A DNA stretch of 64,000 nt from Candidatus Dechloromonas phosphorivorans (GTDB lineage Bacteria; Pseudomonadota; Gammaproteobacteria; Burkholderiales; Rhodocyclaceae), in contig JADKIP010000012.1 in the NCBI GenBank assembly GCA_016721185.1, forward strand, positions 372,001 to 436,000, in the 5' to 3' direction. The position numbers and the translations under genes were made by a program. Every line of letters starts with the position of its first letter. Position 1 is the first letter of the stretch. Below the pieces are notes generated by a model. That model had not been told where the DNA came from. It was given only the letters and a program-made list of their open reading frames with translations, and searched no databases. Of this stretch, positions 26,365-33,678 are shown piece after piece.

Positions 26365-26601
26365 ATGCCTAAATCATCCACGACAGCGCCGGCCAAGCCT
26401 GTACGCCATGGCGTGCTCGCCCTTGTCTGCACCGGGCTGGAACTGCCCTTGCAAGTCCTGCATAGCGCTGCCGGTTACTACATCGGCACGCAGAACGACG
26501 AAGGACCGATATCGCGGGAGTCCGTCGAGTATTTCCCTTTCCATGCAGCAGCCCAGCTTGCCCTGGCCACCAACGCCTGGACGCAACGTGACCATTCCTA
26601 G
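26365..26601 (+). CDS. Small conserved ICE protein, unknown function
   Basis: A 78-residue protein, MPKSSTTAPAKPVRHGVLAL and so on, with GAGGAG 6-11 bases before the start. I recognise no domain. The central segment GYYIGTQNDEGPISRESVEYF is mixed polar and aromatic, and no membrane segment or signal peptide is convincing. It is the first of a run of small same-strand ICE genes, each with its own leader. Confidence 0.65.
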   Translation: MPKSSTTAPAKPVRHGVLALVCTGLELPLQVLHSAAGYYIGTQNDEGPISRESVEYFPFHAAAQLALATNAWTQRDHS

Positions 26602-26625
26602 TCCCTAACAGAAAGGAGTTTCATC

Positions 26626-27018
26626 ATGAACCTGCCCTTGCGTCAGGAAATCTTCGATCGAGTCGCGCTGGAAGACGCGCATTTCGAAAACGCACCCCGT
26701 GCGTTTCTTCAAGCCTGGAAGCGTGGTGCTGAAATTGCCGGTGCCGAATGGTTCGGCAATGGCACCCCCGAAGGGCTGCAACAAGCCACCAGCAAATGGG
26801 ATTTGCGTCCCAACATCCTGATCCTCAACGATGCGCTGGGTGTTCTGAGCAGCGGACAGCGCATGTTCCTGTCGGCAATGGTGAGCTTCTACAACGCCCG
26901 CGAAGGCGGTGCGATGCTCAAGCGCTGCGGCTTCGAGGGCCTCTCCGATCTGGGCGGCCTGGATCTTGAACGGCGCCGGGTCATCGCTGATCTGGTGTTG
27001 AACTACAACGGTTGGTAA
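26626..27018 (+). CDS. Conserved ICE protein, unknown function
   Basis: A 130-residue soluble protein, beginning MNLPLRQEIFDRVALEDAHF, with a good GAAAGGAG site. It is mostly helical by composition, with LSSGQRMFLSAMVSFYNAREGG near residues 85-105. I recognise no named domain. It follows the 26365 gene by 24 bases and probably shares its transcript. Confidence 0.65.
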   Translation: MNLPLRQEIFDRVALEDAHFENAPRAFLQAWKRGAEIAGAEWFGNGTPEGLQQATSKWDLRPNILILNDALGVLSSGQRMFLSAMVSFYNAREGGAMLKRCGFEGLSDLGGLDLERRRVIADLVLNYNGW

Positions 27019-27049
27019 GTCACCGAACCGCCTATTTCATCCCCCCCAC

Positions 27050-27084
27050 GAGGGACATGCGTCCCTGCCGGGGGCATGTCCCTC
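27050..27084 (+). repeat. Structured inter-gene leader, type 2 (attenuator-like)
   Basis: GAGGGACATG (27050-27059) pairs perfectly with CATGTCCCTC (27075-27084); the enclosed CCC/GGG pair forms an inner hairpin. CTTTTTC and then AAGGAG follow, so a terminator-like hairpin sits just before the ribosome-binding site of the 27104 gene. Confidence 0.6.
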
Positions 27085-27103
27085 CTTTTTCAAGGAGCAT
27101 TTC

Positions 27104-27424
27104 ATGGTCCGAACATTCTCCAGTCGTGCCGCATGCCAGCGCGGCACACGATCGCCGCATGCCCCTCTGAGCTTGCGTCAGATGGTGCGCTTGCTCAATG
27201 CCCACCATGACCGTACCGCAGCCGGGTTCTACGGAAACGAGCGCTTGCCTGGCCGCTGGTTCAGGGCACGTCTGTTCAAGGGCGAGACCTTGCAGGTTTT
27301 CAATTGGACTGACTGGGTGGTCGTCCCGGATGGCACATCCTTTCGCGATCACAACGGAAAACCCATCCTGACCGTGTGCTACCCCGATAAAGGCAGTGCC
27401 ACCGCGATCACTTCCCGTCTCTGA
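27104..27424 (+). CDS. Small conserved ICE protein, unknown function
   Basis: A 106-residue basic protein (MVRTFSSRAACQRGTRSPHA; later RWFRARLFKGETLQVFNWTDW). It has a beta-rich look and may be a small nucleic-acid-binding or structural protein, but no family is recognised. AAGGAG lies 7 bases before the start, downstream of the attenuator-like hairpin at 27050. Confidence 0.65.
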   Translation: MVRTFSSRAACQRGTRSPHAPLSLRQMVRLLNAHHDRTAAGFYGNERLPGRWFRARLFKGETLQVFNWTDWVVVPDGTSFRDHNGKPILTVCYPDKGSATAITSRL

Positions 27425-27473
27425 AAAACGCATCGAATGCACTGTTGACCGCAATATTCATCTCATCCACCCG

Positions 27474-27507
27474 CCGGGGCTCAATTCCCGGCAGGGGATT
27501 GCCTCGG
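27474..27507 (+). repeat. Structured inter-gene leader, type 2
   Basis: Outer helix CCGGGG/CCTCGG plus CAAT/ATTG, inner CCC-GGCA-GGG, upstream of the 27531 gene. It has the same plan as the hairpins at 27050, 28474, 34312, 34742, 46862 and 47263. Confidence 0.5.
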
Positions 27508-27530
27508 CCATTTTATGCACGAGGAACCCC

Positions 27531-28247
27531 ATGTCCGATCATCCCAGCAATCCGTTCATCCGTGGCTACGATGGCTTGAGCACACAACGGCTGCTAGCCA
27601 TCTCCTACGACGATGACTGCCCATTGACCTATCTGCCGTTGCACGCTTCACAGGCACATCTGCCTGACAATCAGATCGAACGCTTTCCCTGCATTTTCTC
27701 CGACCGTTTTGCGCTGATCACCGAAGGTCAGCTGGTGCCCGACGCCTTGGGTGCGCAGTGCCAGCGGGATGGAATTGTCCGCACTGTTGTTCATGCACTC
27801 ATAGCCGAAGAAGGAGGCAAGTCGCTGCATGTGGGCGATACCTACTCCGCGGAGGCAGCGTGTGAAGTTGTGCGTCGCCTGCGCTTCGAGACTGGCTTCT
27901 ATAGCCGGTGCTGGGAAATCAGCAGCGCTCATGTCGATGCCAATGCGCATCGATTTCTTGTCGAACTGGCGGATATCGACACGCCGAGCACCTTCCTGTT
28001 CATCGCCTTCCGCATCCCCTACAGCCCGGCGATTGGTGTGAAGCTGATGGCCACGCCCTGGACGGACGAGCATCTGCGCATGGCCGAGGGCATCACGGCC
28101 AGGAAACTGCAGCAGTCACATCGCAGAAAGGGCATGCCGGAATCCCTGATCAAGGTGCTGCATCTGGCGGCACTTGCCGATGTCCGGATACTGATCTTCG
28201 ATAGCGACGCGCCGACCCTGGAGGGCCTCCCCCTCTACGACCCGTGA
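27531..28247 (+). CDS. DUF5983-like ICE protein
   Basis: A 238-residue protein. The conserved segment FLFIAFRIPYSPAIGVKL and the SAHVDANAHRFLVELAD block resemble the DUF5983 family common in PFGI-1-class ICEs, although this label is from memory of the pattern. The C-terminal VLHLAALADVRILIFDSDAPTLEGLP is also conserved in ICE relatives. The start at 27531 is chosen because GAGGAA precedes it. A terminator follows. Function unknown. Confidence 0.6.
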   Translation: MSDHPSNPFIRGYDGLSTQRLLAISYDDDCPLTYLPLHASQAHLPDNQIERFPCIFSDRFALITEGQLVPDALGAQCQRDGIVRTVVHALIAEEGGKSLHVGDTYSAEAACEVVRRLRFETGFYSRCWEISSAHVDANAHRFLVELADIDTPSTFLFIAFRIPYSPAIGVKLMATPWTDEHLRMAEGITARKLQQSHRRKGMPESLIKVLHLAALADVRILIFDSDAPTLEGLPLYDP

Positions 28248-28260
28248 TCCTTTCCCATTC

Positions 28261-28287
28261 GAGCCCCTGCATGGGGCTCTTTCATTT
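28261..28287 (+). terminator. Rho-independent terminator
   Basis: GAGCCCC-TGCAT-GGGGCTC followed by TTTCATTT, starting 14 bases after the 27531 gene. Confidence 0.8.
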
Positions 28288-28360
28288 GAAAACGGTGAAA
28301 GCGGGCTGCCGATTACCAAGCGACCGGCTTCGCTGTTTACCGCACGCTGACCACATGTTT

Positions 28361-28409
28361 GCTGGCGTTGCCAGCTACATGCCCAGGCAGTCGAGACCTT
28401 CGAGACTGC
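28361..28409 (+). ncRNA. Structured leader RNA, type 1, copy C
   Basis: Hairpin GCTGGC/GCCAGC (28361-28375), two bases, CATGCCC (28378-28384), two bases, then the 6-bp stem GCAGTC/GACTGC with the 11-nt loop GAGACCTTCGA (28387-28409). Spacing is identical to copies at 26168 and 32872 while the stems carry compensatory changes. The third hairpin is less clear here. It lies about 120 bases upstream of the 28529 gene. Confidence 0.65.
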
Positions 28410-28473
28410 GGTGCGCTTGCCGTGCTGGTTGTTGTTTTTCTCGGACGCGATCACATCCATTCCACCTCACCCT

Positions 28474-28509
28474 CAAGGGACGCGCTTCCCTTGCGGAAGG
28501 AGTCCCTTG
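28474..28509 (+). repeat. Structured inter-gene leader, type 2
   Basis: Outer helix CAAGGGAC/GTCCCTTG (8 bp) enclosing CTTCC-CTTGC-GGAAG, ending 19 bases before the 28529 start. This is the clearest example of the two-helix plan. Confidence 0.6.
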
Positions 28510-28528
28510 ACCCAACAAGGAGTCTCCC

Positions 28529-29326
28529 ATGAATACCCAAGCCATCCGGGCGCGGATGCCCTCGCTCGTTCAGGGCCACGTGCCTTCCAACATCCGCAGC
28601 TTCAGGTTCAACATCTTCGACGGTCAGCCCAAGGTTTCGACACTGGGCTTCCAGATCGATCCCCGCCCCTTCGAGGGCAAGGTCATCGCCAGGACCGAGG
28701 AGGCCGTCGTCGTCAAGACGGGACGAGCCGAGTTCGCGGTACTCGATCGAGCCCTACTCACTGAAGTGCCCGACGAAGGCGCCAAGGTTCAGGTCGAACC
28801 CTATGCCCGGCGCCGCTTCGACGGTCAGCGGGCGGACACCCCCGAGGAGCTCACCGAGTTCACAGCCGATGGTCAGCCCTACACGGTGAAACGCCTGATA
28901 CTCGGTGCGGCTCCTGCCAAACTGCCCATCCCCGAGCCGCGTTGCCCCGAACTGCAGGATCTGATCCAGCAATTGGAGGAGATGCCTGCACCCGACGGCT
29001 TCCGGCGCATCACCCACCTGCTGGTGGATGCCGGCGCCCGGGACTTCGCCTGGGTTGATCCGTTGCCCAAGGACATCATCTCCACGCCCCCGGCCATCAG
29101 CTTCACAGTAGCCACGGAGAAGTTCCAGGGCCGCGTCACCGTGCTCTACAAGCGCGGCGCAGACCTCTACGCCGTTGAGCTTCATCGTGACGGCGAACTG
29201 GTCGAACAGGCTGACGAGGTGTTCTTCGACAGCCTCGGCGAGACACTGGAGCGGCTGATCGATGACGGGAAGTGGCGTTTCATCCGCGTCCAGTGTCTTG
29301 CTGGCCGCAAGACTACCCGCCACTGA
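28529..29326 (+). CDS. Conserved ICE protein, unknown function
   Basis: A 265-residue soluble protein with AACAAGGAG before the start. The first 90 residues are beta-rich (RSFRFNIFDGQPKVSTLGFQ, VIARTEEAVVVKTGRAEFAVL), and the C-terminal half (QGRVTVLYKRGADLYAVELH, LGETLERLIDDGKWRFI) is also conserved in ICE relatives. I recognise no catalytic motif. It is the largest gene in this block of small accessory genes and may take part in DNA metabolism during transfer; this is only a guess from position. Confidence 0.6.
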   Translation: MNTQAIRARMPSLVQGHVPSNIRSFRFNIFDGQPKVSTLGFQIDPRPFEGKVIARTEEAVVVKTGRAEFAVLDRALLTEVPDEGAKVQVEPYARRRFDGQRADTPEELTEFTADGQPYTVKRLILGAAPAKLPIPEPRCPELQDLIQQLEEMPAPDGFRRITHLLVDAGARDFAWVDPLPKDIISTPPAISFTVATEKFQGRVTVLYKRGADLYAVELHRDGELVEQADEVFFDSLGETLERLIDDGKWRFIRVQCLAGRKTTRH

Positions 29327-29335
29327 TTTCCACAT

Positions 29336-29362
29336 GGCTTCCCGTCCTCGAGGCGGGGAGCC
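29336..29362 (+). repeat. Structured inter-gene leader, type 2
   Basis: GGCTTCCCG (29336-29344) pairs with CGGGGAGCC (29354-29362) around TCCTCGAGG, upstream of an AAGGAG and the 29390 start. It could also act as a weak terminator for the preceding gene. Confidence 0.5.
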
Positions 29363-29389
29363 ATTCGTTTATTTCAAGGAGATCAATCC

Positions 29390-29755
29390 ATGTCCATTCA
29401 TTTCAGCGGCACCGACCTGAGGCTCGTACTGGCCGAAGCGGTGGTCAATCAATGTCGCGTCATCCTGGTCAAGGACCAAGGCGTCTACTTCATGGCCGAA
29501 CGCGGTGAGCGCCGGCCCGATGGTCGCCGGAAGCACATCGCCTACGCGATCGGCTGCAACCCCGATGTCGATGCATTCGATAACTGCTGAGAACTGGCGC
29601 ATGCCGAACTTGGTGGCGATGATTTTGGTGAGTTCTTCAACCCTCGGGATGGCGTTTTTCCGCTTATCCTTAGCAGTGAAGGTGATCTGAAAGTACCCAC
29701 CACGGCACCCCATCTATCGTTGCTGACCATACCTTCCTTACGGTACAACAACTGA
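29390..29755 (+). pseudogene. DUF3085 ICE protein interrupted by an in-frame TGA
   Basis: The first 66 residues (MSIHFSGTDLRLVLAEAVVN and so on to DAFDNC) match the start of DUF3085 proteins. A TGA at 29588-29590 interrupts the frame. The same frame then continues with ELAHAELGGDDFGEFFNPRD and GVFPLILSSEGDLKV to a second TGA at 29753, giving 121 residues in total, about the family's length. Relatives have a WW pair where this sequence has TGC TGA, so the stop looks like a nonsense mutation of a tryptophan codon. Sec insertion is unlikely without a SECIS element or conserved Sec in the family. AAGGAG precedes the start. Confidence 0.75.
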
Positions 29756-29864
29756 CTGTTTCATCTACCGCCCTCGACTCTGGCGTCTGTAGATTTTATG
29801 CACTGGACACATATTCCAGAATTGTGTTTAGATTCTTCATCATCATTCAAGCAAGGACAAAGTC

Positions 29865-30041
29865 ATGCCGGATAACAAAAATATCACCCACCCGCTTGAT
29901 GCAAAACGGATTGACATTCATGATCCCGCAGAGGTGCGAAATTGGTGCAAATCTTTTGGCTGTACAGAAGCTCAGCTTAAGACAGCGGTCAATGCCGTAG
30001 GGACTTCTGGCGCAGCAGTACGGAAATACCTCGGAAAGTAA
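29865..30041 (+). CDS. DUF3606 small protein
   Basis: A 58-residue protein with the DUF3606 pattern: ITHPLDAKRIDIHDPAEVRN, then CKSFGCTEAQLKTAVNAVGTS and RKYLGK. AAGGACA lies before the ATG. DUF3606 proteins are widespread in Proteobacteria and have no known function. Base composition here is lower in GC than in neighbouring genes, and the adjacent AbiE module is on the other strand, so this spot looks like a cargo insertion point. Confidence 0.7.
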   Translation: MPDNKNITHPLDAKRIDIHDPAEVRNWCKSFGCTEAQLKTAVNAVGTSGAAVRKYLGK

Positions 30042-30079
30042 GCCCAGGCCCGTTGTTGCCCAAATAACCTAACGGTCGT

Positions 30080-30952
30080 TCAGTTGCCCCAAGGCAACCC
30101 TTCGTAGAAGGCCTGAATCATCGCGTATGCCGAATCGAAGTCAGGAAGTTCCTCGTCGATTTCGTCAGCCAGACCGTGATAATCAGCTCTGGCCATCTCC
30201 CGCACCAGCGCATCGGTCATGGCAACTTGTGTCGCAGCGATACCTCGCGCCTTGCAAGAATCGATGACCTGTCTGAGCAGACGTGACTGTTCAATTCCGC
30301 TCAGCGCTGCGCAGCGAGTCAGCAGCATGTGGATATCGAAGACGTCCTGACGGCGTGTTCGGCGACGTATTGGCTGTTGCAGTAGTGATCGATATTTCTC
30401 GGCCAACAGATTGGTGAGACTGTAGGCTTTCAATTGCTCACCGTCCTCCAACGCCAGAATTTCGACGTCGAATACCGCTTCGTCGAAACTGTAGTCGATC
30501 TGGACCTTGGTGCTCGATTGCTTGGCCTGCAATCGCCGAAGATGGGATGGATTGCTGCGCGGCGCATAGCCAATGCTGATCTGCAGCGTGGGGAAACTCG
30601 CCTCAGGCGACTTGGGATTGAGCTTTGCGTTCTGGCGCAAACACATGGTGTCATAGGACAGATGGTCGTTCGCCCAGACCAGTTGCTCATCAAGTTCGCT
30701 CAGCAGTGCCAACTCGTCGGCCTGGCGATGTTTCTCAAGGGTTGAGAAATCGATATCCCGAGTAAATCGAGTGCTATCGTATCGAATTGCCATGAGCAAT
30801 CCGCCCTTCATGACCATTCGAGAACTCAGATCGGCAGACTTGCCGATCGCGGCCAAGATGATGTGCACGGCCTCGCGAAAACCGCGCTGCTCATCCGGAG
30901 CAGTGGCAACCCATTGCACCAGGCTCAGCTCCTGGATTAACTCATTCGTCAT
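30080..30952 (-). CDS. abiEii: AbiEii-type nucleotidyltransferase toxin
   Basis: A 290-residue toxin of the AbiEii/AbiGii family. The nucleotidyltransferase core shows KGGLLMAIRYD and the DxD motif FTRDIDFS; the downstream LAEKYRSLLQQPIRRRTRRQDVFD is the conserved basic block. The ATG at 30952 overlaps the end of the antitoxin gene by 11 bases; longer starts upstream would run far into that gene. AbiE systems give abortive phage protection; the toxin transfers nucleotides to an RNA acceptor (tRNA in studied relatives). It also stabilises mobile elements. Confidence 0.88.
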   Translation of the reverse strand: MTNELIQELSLVQWVATAPDEQRGFREAVHIILAAIGKSADLSSRMVMKGGLLMAIRYDSTRFTRDIDFSTLEKHRQADELALLSELDEQLVWANDHLSYDTMCLRQNAKLNPKSPEASFPTLQISIGYAPRSNPSHLRRLQAKQSSTKVQIDYSFDEAVFDVEILALEDGEQLKAYSLTNLLAEKYRSLLQQPIRRRTRRQDVFDIHMLLTRCAALSGIEQSRLLRQVIDSCKARGIAATQVAMTDALVREMARADYHGLADEIDEELPDFDSAYAMIQAFYEGLPWGN

Positions 30953-31850
30953 GGCCAACCAACGAAGGCACGTTGAGCGAAAGCTTCCAGCGCTCCGAGA
31001 AATCAGGAGCATATTCCGCTTCCGGATCCAGCTTCCTTGAGCCCCCTCGTTGGGCAAACTGGAGCCAGCTTTCCACAACCGAATCCGTCAAACCACAGAC
31101 TTCCGTCAGCAGGTAACCGGCCCGGACCTTGTCGATGGCCTTGCCGTGCCGTTCGTACTCATCCACGATCAGACGAAGGTATTGCTTGGCATTGCTGGAG
31201 AATATGTCGACGACGTGTTGAATCCCCCCGCACAACTGGGGTTCGCGGGTCATTTCAAGAAACACCCGGCCGATCGTGGCAACTCGCAGATTGCTGCCAC
31301 TGACATGCTTGAAGGCTCCTAGCTGGGAACGCTCCTGAAAATGCAGGTTAACCTGAGCGATTTTGGAGAGCTTCGGGCGCACCAGTCTGGGCAGGCGACT
31401 GGCCAGATACTCTTCGTAACGCTCGCCCAAGTCTCGCCGCATTTTCTCTTCGGCCTGCTGTTTCCACTCTCCGGCTGTCGGCCTCGTCAGGTACAGAATC
31501 TTCGGAAACCGGTCGGTGAGGCCGTGGTACTCCATCGCACTCAAATGGGAGACATAAGCAAACGGATCAAGGGCGCATGCGATCTGCTGAGCCGATGCAG
31601 TGGAGTGGCCGAAGAGCTGATAGGCATGTGTCGCCCCTCCAAGAGAGAGCGGGACAAAAATTTTCAGCGTCTGCAGGTGCTCGATCACGGGACGAAAAAG
31701 CTCGTTACGTTCTTCGGTAGATGCTGACAACTTGAGGAAAATGACCCTACCGAGCTCATATTCGGAAATCACAGGCAAGCCTGTTGCGGCAAGTGCCTCA
31801 ATGAGATTGCCGATATCGGAGTCTGCTACGATGGAAATTTTCTTGATCAT
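30942..31850 (-). CDS. abiEi: AbiEi-family antitoxin and repressor
   Basis: A 302-residue antitoxin. The N-terminus (IVADSDIGNLIEALAATGLP) is a winged-helix DNA-binding domain and the middle contains YVSHLSAMEYHGLTDRFPK, typical of AbiEi proteins. AbiEi represses its own promoter by binding inverted repeats. Two perfect palindromes upstream (31849-31893 and 31945-31987) fit this; the first covers the -10 region and the start codon. It is coupled to the toxin gene. Confidence 0.85.
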   Translation of the reverse strand: MIKKISIVADSDIGNLIEALAATGLPVISEYELGRVIFLKLSASTEERNELFRPVIEHLQTLKIFVPLSLGGATHAYQLFGHSTASAQQIACALDPFAYVSHLSAMEYHGLTDRFPKILYLTRPTAGEWKQQAEEKMRRDLGERYEEYLASRLPRLVRPKLSKIAQVNLHFQERSQLGAFKHVSGSNLRVATIGRVFLEMTREPQLCGGIQHVVDIFSSNAKQYLRLIVDEYERHGKAIDKVRAGYLLTEVCGLTDSVVESWLQFAQRGGSRKLDPEAEYAPDFSERWKLSLNVPSLVGHDE

Positions 31851-31893
31851 GAGTGATTACGCTGCGTCCTGAGGACGCAGCGTAATCACTCAT
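31849..31893. promoter_or_regulatory. Perfect 45-nt palindrome, AbiEi operator candidate
   Basis: Two 22-nt arms (31849-31870 and 31872-31893) are exact inverses around one central base. The centre is GCGTCCT-G-AGGACGC. It overlaps the abiEi start codon and the likely -10 element, ideal for autorepression. Confidence 0.8.
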
Positions 31894-31907
31894 GAATAAA
31901 ATGTCAA
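31879..31907 (-). promoter_or_regulatory. Candidate abiE promoter
   Basis: On the minus strand TTGACA (31907-31902), a 17-base spacer and TACGCT (31884-31879). The -35 is consensus and the -10 is weak and lies within the operator palindrome. Confidence 0.5.
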
Positions 31908-31944
31908 GAGAGGCAGAATTCGCTCGTCTTGCAGAACCCATCAT

Positions 31945-31987
31945 GCTGACGGTAAAATACGTCCTAAGGACGTATTTTACCGTCAGC
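31945..31987. promoter_or_regulatory. Perfect 43-nt palindrome, second operator candidate
   Basis: Arms of 21 nt (31945-31965 and 31967-31987) are exact inverses around one base; the centre is ACGTCCT-A-AGGACGT, sharing CGTCCT-N-AGGACG with the palindrome at 31849. It is about 50 bases upstream of the first, suggesting cooperative AbiEi binding or a second regulated promoter. Confidence 0.7.
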
Positions 31988-32065
31988 AGAGTCAAGATTA
32001 TGTTCGTCAATCGCCGAATCCGGCCTCGACGATGCGCAGCATACGTCCCACCGCTACCAACAAGA

Positions 32066-32749
32066 TCAGGCATAGGCCACCCAGCCTCTGAACGCAAACC
32101 CCGCATAGAACAACTGAACGCTGGAAAAGCCGGCGTCATACAGCATCGACTCGTCCTGAGAAGGACAAAGAATCGACAGCCGCGCACCAACAGCCTCGGC
32201 CGCTGCCCGCGCCTTGGCAGGATCAATCCCCGAAGAGGCAACGAAGGCTGCATAACGGCACAGCCACGTATCCCGTTCCTCCGGGGCCTGCGGAAAACTG
32301 AGGTGGGCAAGCACAAAGGGCGCGCCTGGACGTAGCCGTTGCCGAATCTCGGCAAGCATCCGACGACGCGCCTCCAAAGGAACAAAATGCAGCGTCAACA
32401 GACATGTGGCAGCATCGAACGGCCCTGGCGATGCGGTCTCGACATAGCCCTCGTGAAGGCTCACTCGCGAGGAGAAAGATCCCAGTGTGGACTGGGCCAG
32501 TTTCAGCATCTCATGCGACGGATCAACACCAAGAAACCGCCAGCCGAAGTGAGACTCAGCGAAACGTTTCAGTTCGAGCCCTCCACCTGCGCCAACGACC
32601 AGGACATCACCGTCCTCGGCTACTCGCTCAGCAAGAAGCAGATCCACCATCCGCAGCATGTCTGCCCAACCGGGCACATTGCGCGCAGGCCCTTCTGCAT
32701 AAGCGGCCACCGCACTGGGGTCATTGAAGGGATCGTGCTGTTCGCTCAT
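32066..32749 (-). CDS. Class I SAM-dependent methyltransferase
   Basis: A 227-residue methyltransferase with motif I VLVVGAGGGLELKRF near residues 49-63, motif II FLGVDPSHEMLKLAQ and post-motif FDAATCLLTLHFVP. It is a small-molecule type Rossmann enzyme and lacks DNA-methylase motifs such as NPPY. Its stop lies close to the AbiE operators and both are on the minus strand, so it may belong to the same cargo insertion. The substrate is unknown. Confidence 0.82.
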   Translation of the reverse strand: MSEQHDPFNDPSAVAAYAEGPARNVPGWADMLRMVDLLLAERVAEDGDVLVVGAGGGLELKRFAESHFGWRFLGVDPSHEMLKLAQSTLGSFSSRVSLHEGYVETASPGPFDAATCLLTLHFVPLEARRRMLAEIRQRLRPGAPFVLAHLSFPQAPEERDTWLCRYAAFVASSGIDPAKARAAAEAVGARLSILCPSQDESMLYDAGFSSVQLFYAGFAFRGWVAYA

Positions 32750-32871
32750 CGTTTCTGGCTACCGAAGACTGGGCTTGCATGGTAGCGCGTCGACCACAAA
32801 TGCGGGCACGGGCTGATACCAATTCCTGCTCGCGCAAGCCCTTTTCCGGCACCACGCTTCCCCCATGTTCC

Positions 32872-32940
32872 GCTGACTCTCTTCAGCAACATGCCCAAGT
32901 AGCCCCGATCCTCAAGGCTACGACGCGGCTTCGGCTGTGT
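32872..32940 (+). ncRNA. Structured leader RNA, type 1, copy B
   Basis: Hairpin GCTGA/TCAGC (32872-32887), two bases, CATGCCC (32890-32896), two bases, the 6-bp stem GTAGCC/GGCTAC with the 11-nt loop CCGATCCTCAA (32899-32921), then ACGCGGC-TTCG-GCTGTGT (32923-32940, with G-U pairs). Same order and spacing as copies A and C. It lies about 155 bases before the 33097 gene. Confidence 0.65.
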
Positions 32941-33038
32941 GGATCACCACCAGTTCGCACCGGCATCCATGCGCGAACGCCCATCGGTTTCCGATGGTGA
33001 TGCCATTCAAGCTGTTCCTTCAACCCACGCGGGGGTTC

Positions 33039-33067
33039 CACACCTTCCCCGCCTTGGGTCGGGTGTG
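33039..33067 (+). repeat. Structured inter-gene leader, type 2
   Basis: Outer helix CACACC/GGTGTG with inner CCC-GCCTT-GGG, 29 bases before the DUF3577 start. Confidence 0.45.
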
Positions 33068-33096
33068 TCTCCGCTTTGTTCTTCAGGAGATTCACC

Positions 33097-33624
33097 ATGA
33101 CCACCTCCACCGACAAGTCCTACTTCGACCTGCACATCACCGGCCTCGGGTACCTCAATCGCATCCGCGAAGTGAAACCCAAGAAGGGCGATGCCTTCCT
33201 TGCCTGCGACATCGCTGCCCTGAATGGTCCCAGCGATGAGGTCTCGTACGTGCGCTTCGATACGCGCGTCTCGGGCACTGAAGCGCAGCACCTGGTACGC
33301 CGTTGCATCCAGGCGGTCGACGCCGAGAAGAAGGTGATGATCGGCTTCCGCCTGGGCGACCTTTGGGCCGACATCTTCACCTATTCCAAGGGGAAGAACG
33401 CCGGCAACCCCGGCGTCAGCCTCAAGGCTCGCCTGCTGTTCGTCAGTTGGATCAAGGTCGACGGCCAGCTCGTCTACAAGGCCGAGCCCAAGCCGACCGA
33501 TACCGATGAAAGCGTAACGGAAGTCCCCAAGGCTTCCGCAGCTGCCGGGCCTTCCAGCGCTGAAGCAGAAACCATCGACAGCACCGCCGATGCTCCCACA
33601 GCGGCCGTTGCCGAGTCGTTCTGA
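33097..33624 (+). CDS. DUF3577 / STY4534-family ICE replication protein
   Basis: A 175-residue protein matching DUF3577 (STY4534 family): YFDLHITGLGYLNRIREVKP, FLACDIAALNGPSDEVSYVR and LWADIFTYSKGKNAG. The fold is probably OB-like, similar to single-strand-binding proteins, and the C-terminus (about 140-175) is low-complexity Ala/Glu/Ser. The start at 33097 follows CAGGAG. It is part of the ICE DNA-processing set. Confidence 0.85.
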   Translation: MTTSTDKSYFDLHITGLGYLNRIREVKPKKGDAFLACDIAALNGPSDEVSYVRFDTRVSGTEAQHLVRRCIQAVDAEKKVMIGFRLGDLWADIFTYSKGKNAGNPGVSLKARLLFVSWIKVDGQLVYKAEPKPTDTDESVTEVPKASAAAGPSSAEAETIDSTADAPTAAVAESF

Positions 33625-33631
33625 TCCGCAG

Positions 33632-33648
33632 GGCCCCACCCCGGGGCC
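33632..33648 (+). repeat. Short hairpin between DUF3577 and DUF3275
   Basis: GGCCCC/GGGGCC with a 5-base loop, a simpler member of the inter-gene leader set. AGGAG precedes the next start. Confidence 0.4.
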
Positions 33649-33678
33649 TTGCCTTCTCATCGTCCGCAGGAGACCTCC

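Larger units (their letters stand above)
28248..28528. other. Non-coding leader before the 28529 gene
   Basis: This 281-base interval contains, in order, a terminator (28261), type 1 leader RNA copy C (28361) and a type 2 leader hairpin (28474-28509). It is fully accounted for by these elements and has no gene. Confidence 0.55.
32750..33096. other. Non-coding leader before the DUF3577 gene
   Basis: This 347-base interval holds type 1 leader RNA copy B (32872-32940), a type 2 leader hairpin (33039-33067) and a CAGGAG site before 33097. No gene is visible. Confidence 0.5.

Noticed and set aside
29588..29590. Selenocysteine at the in-frame TGA of the DUF3085 gene
   Set aside because: The family has tryptophan there, not cysteine or Sec, and no SECIS-like hairpin is evident directly after the codon.
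31892..32335. Plus-strand open frame starting MNKMSREAEFARLAEPIM
   Set aside because: Its first part reads through the second AbiE palindrome and the rest lies antisense to the methyltransferase gene. No family resemblance.
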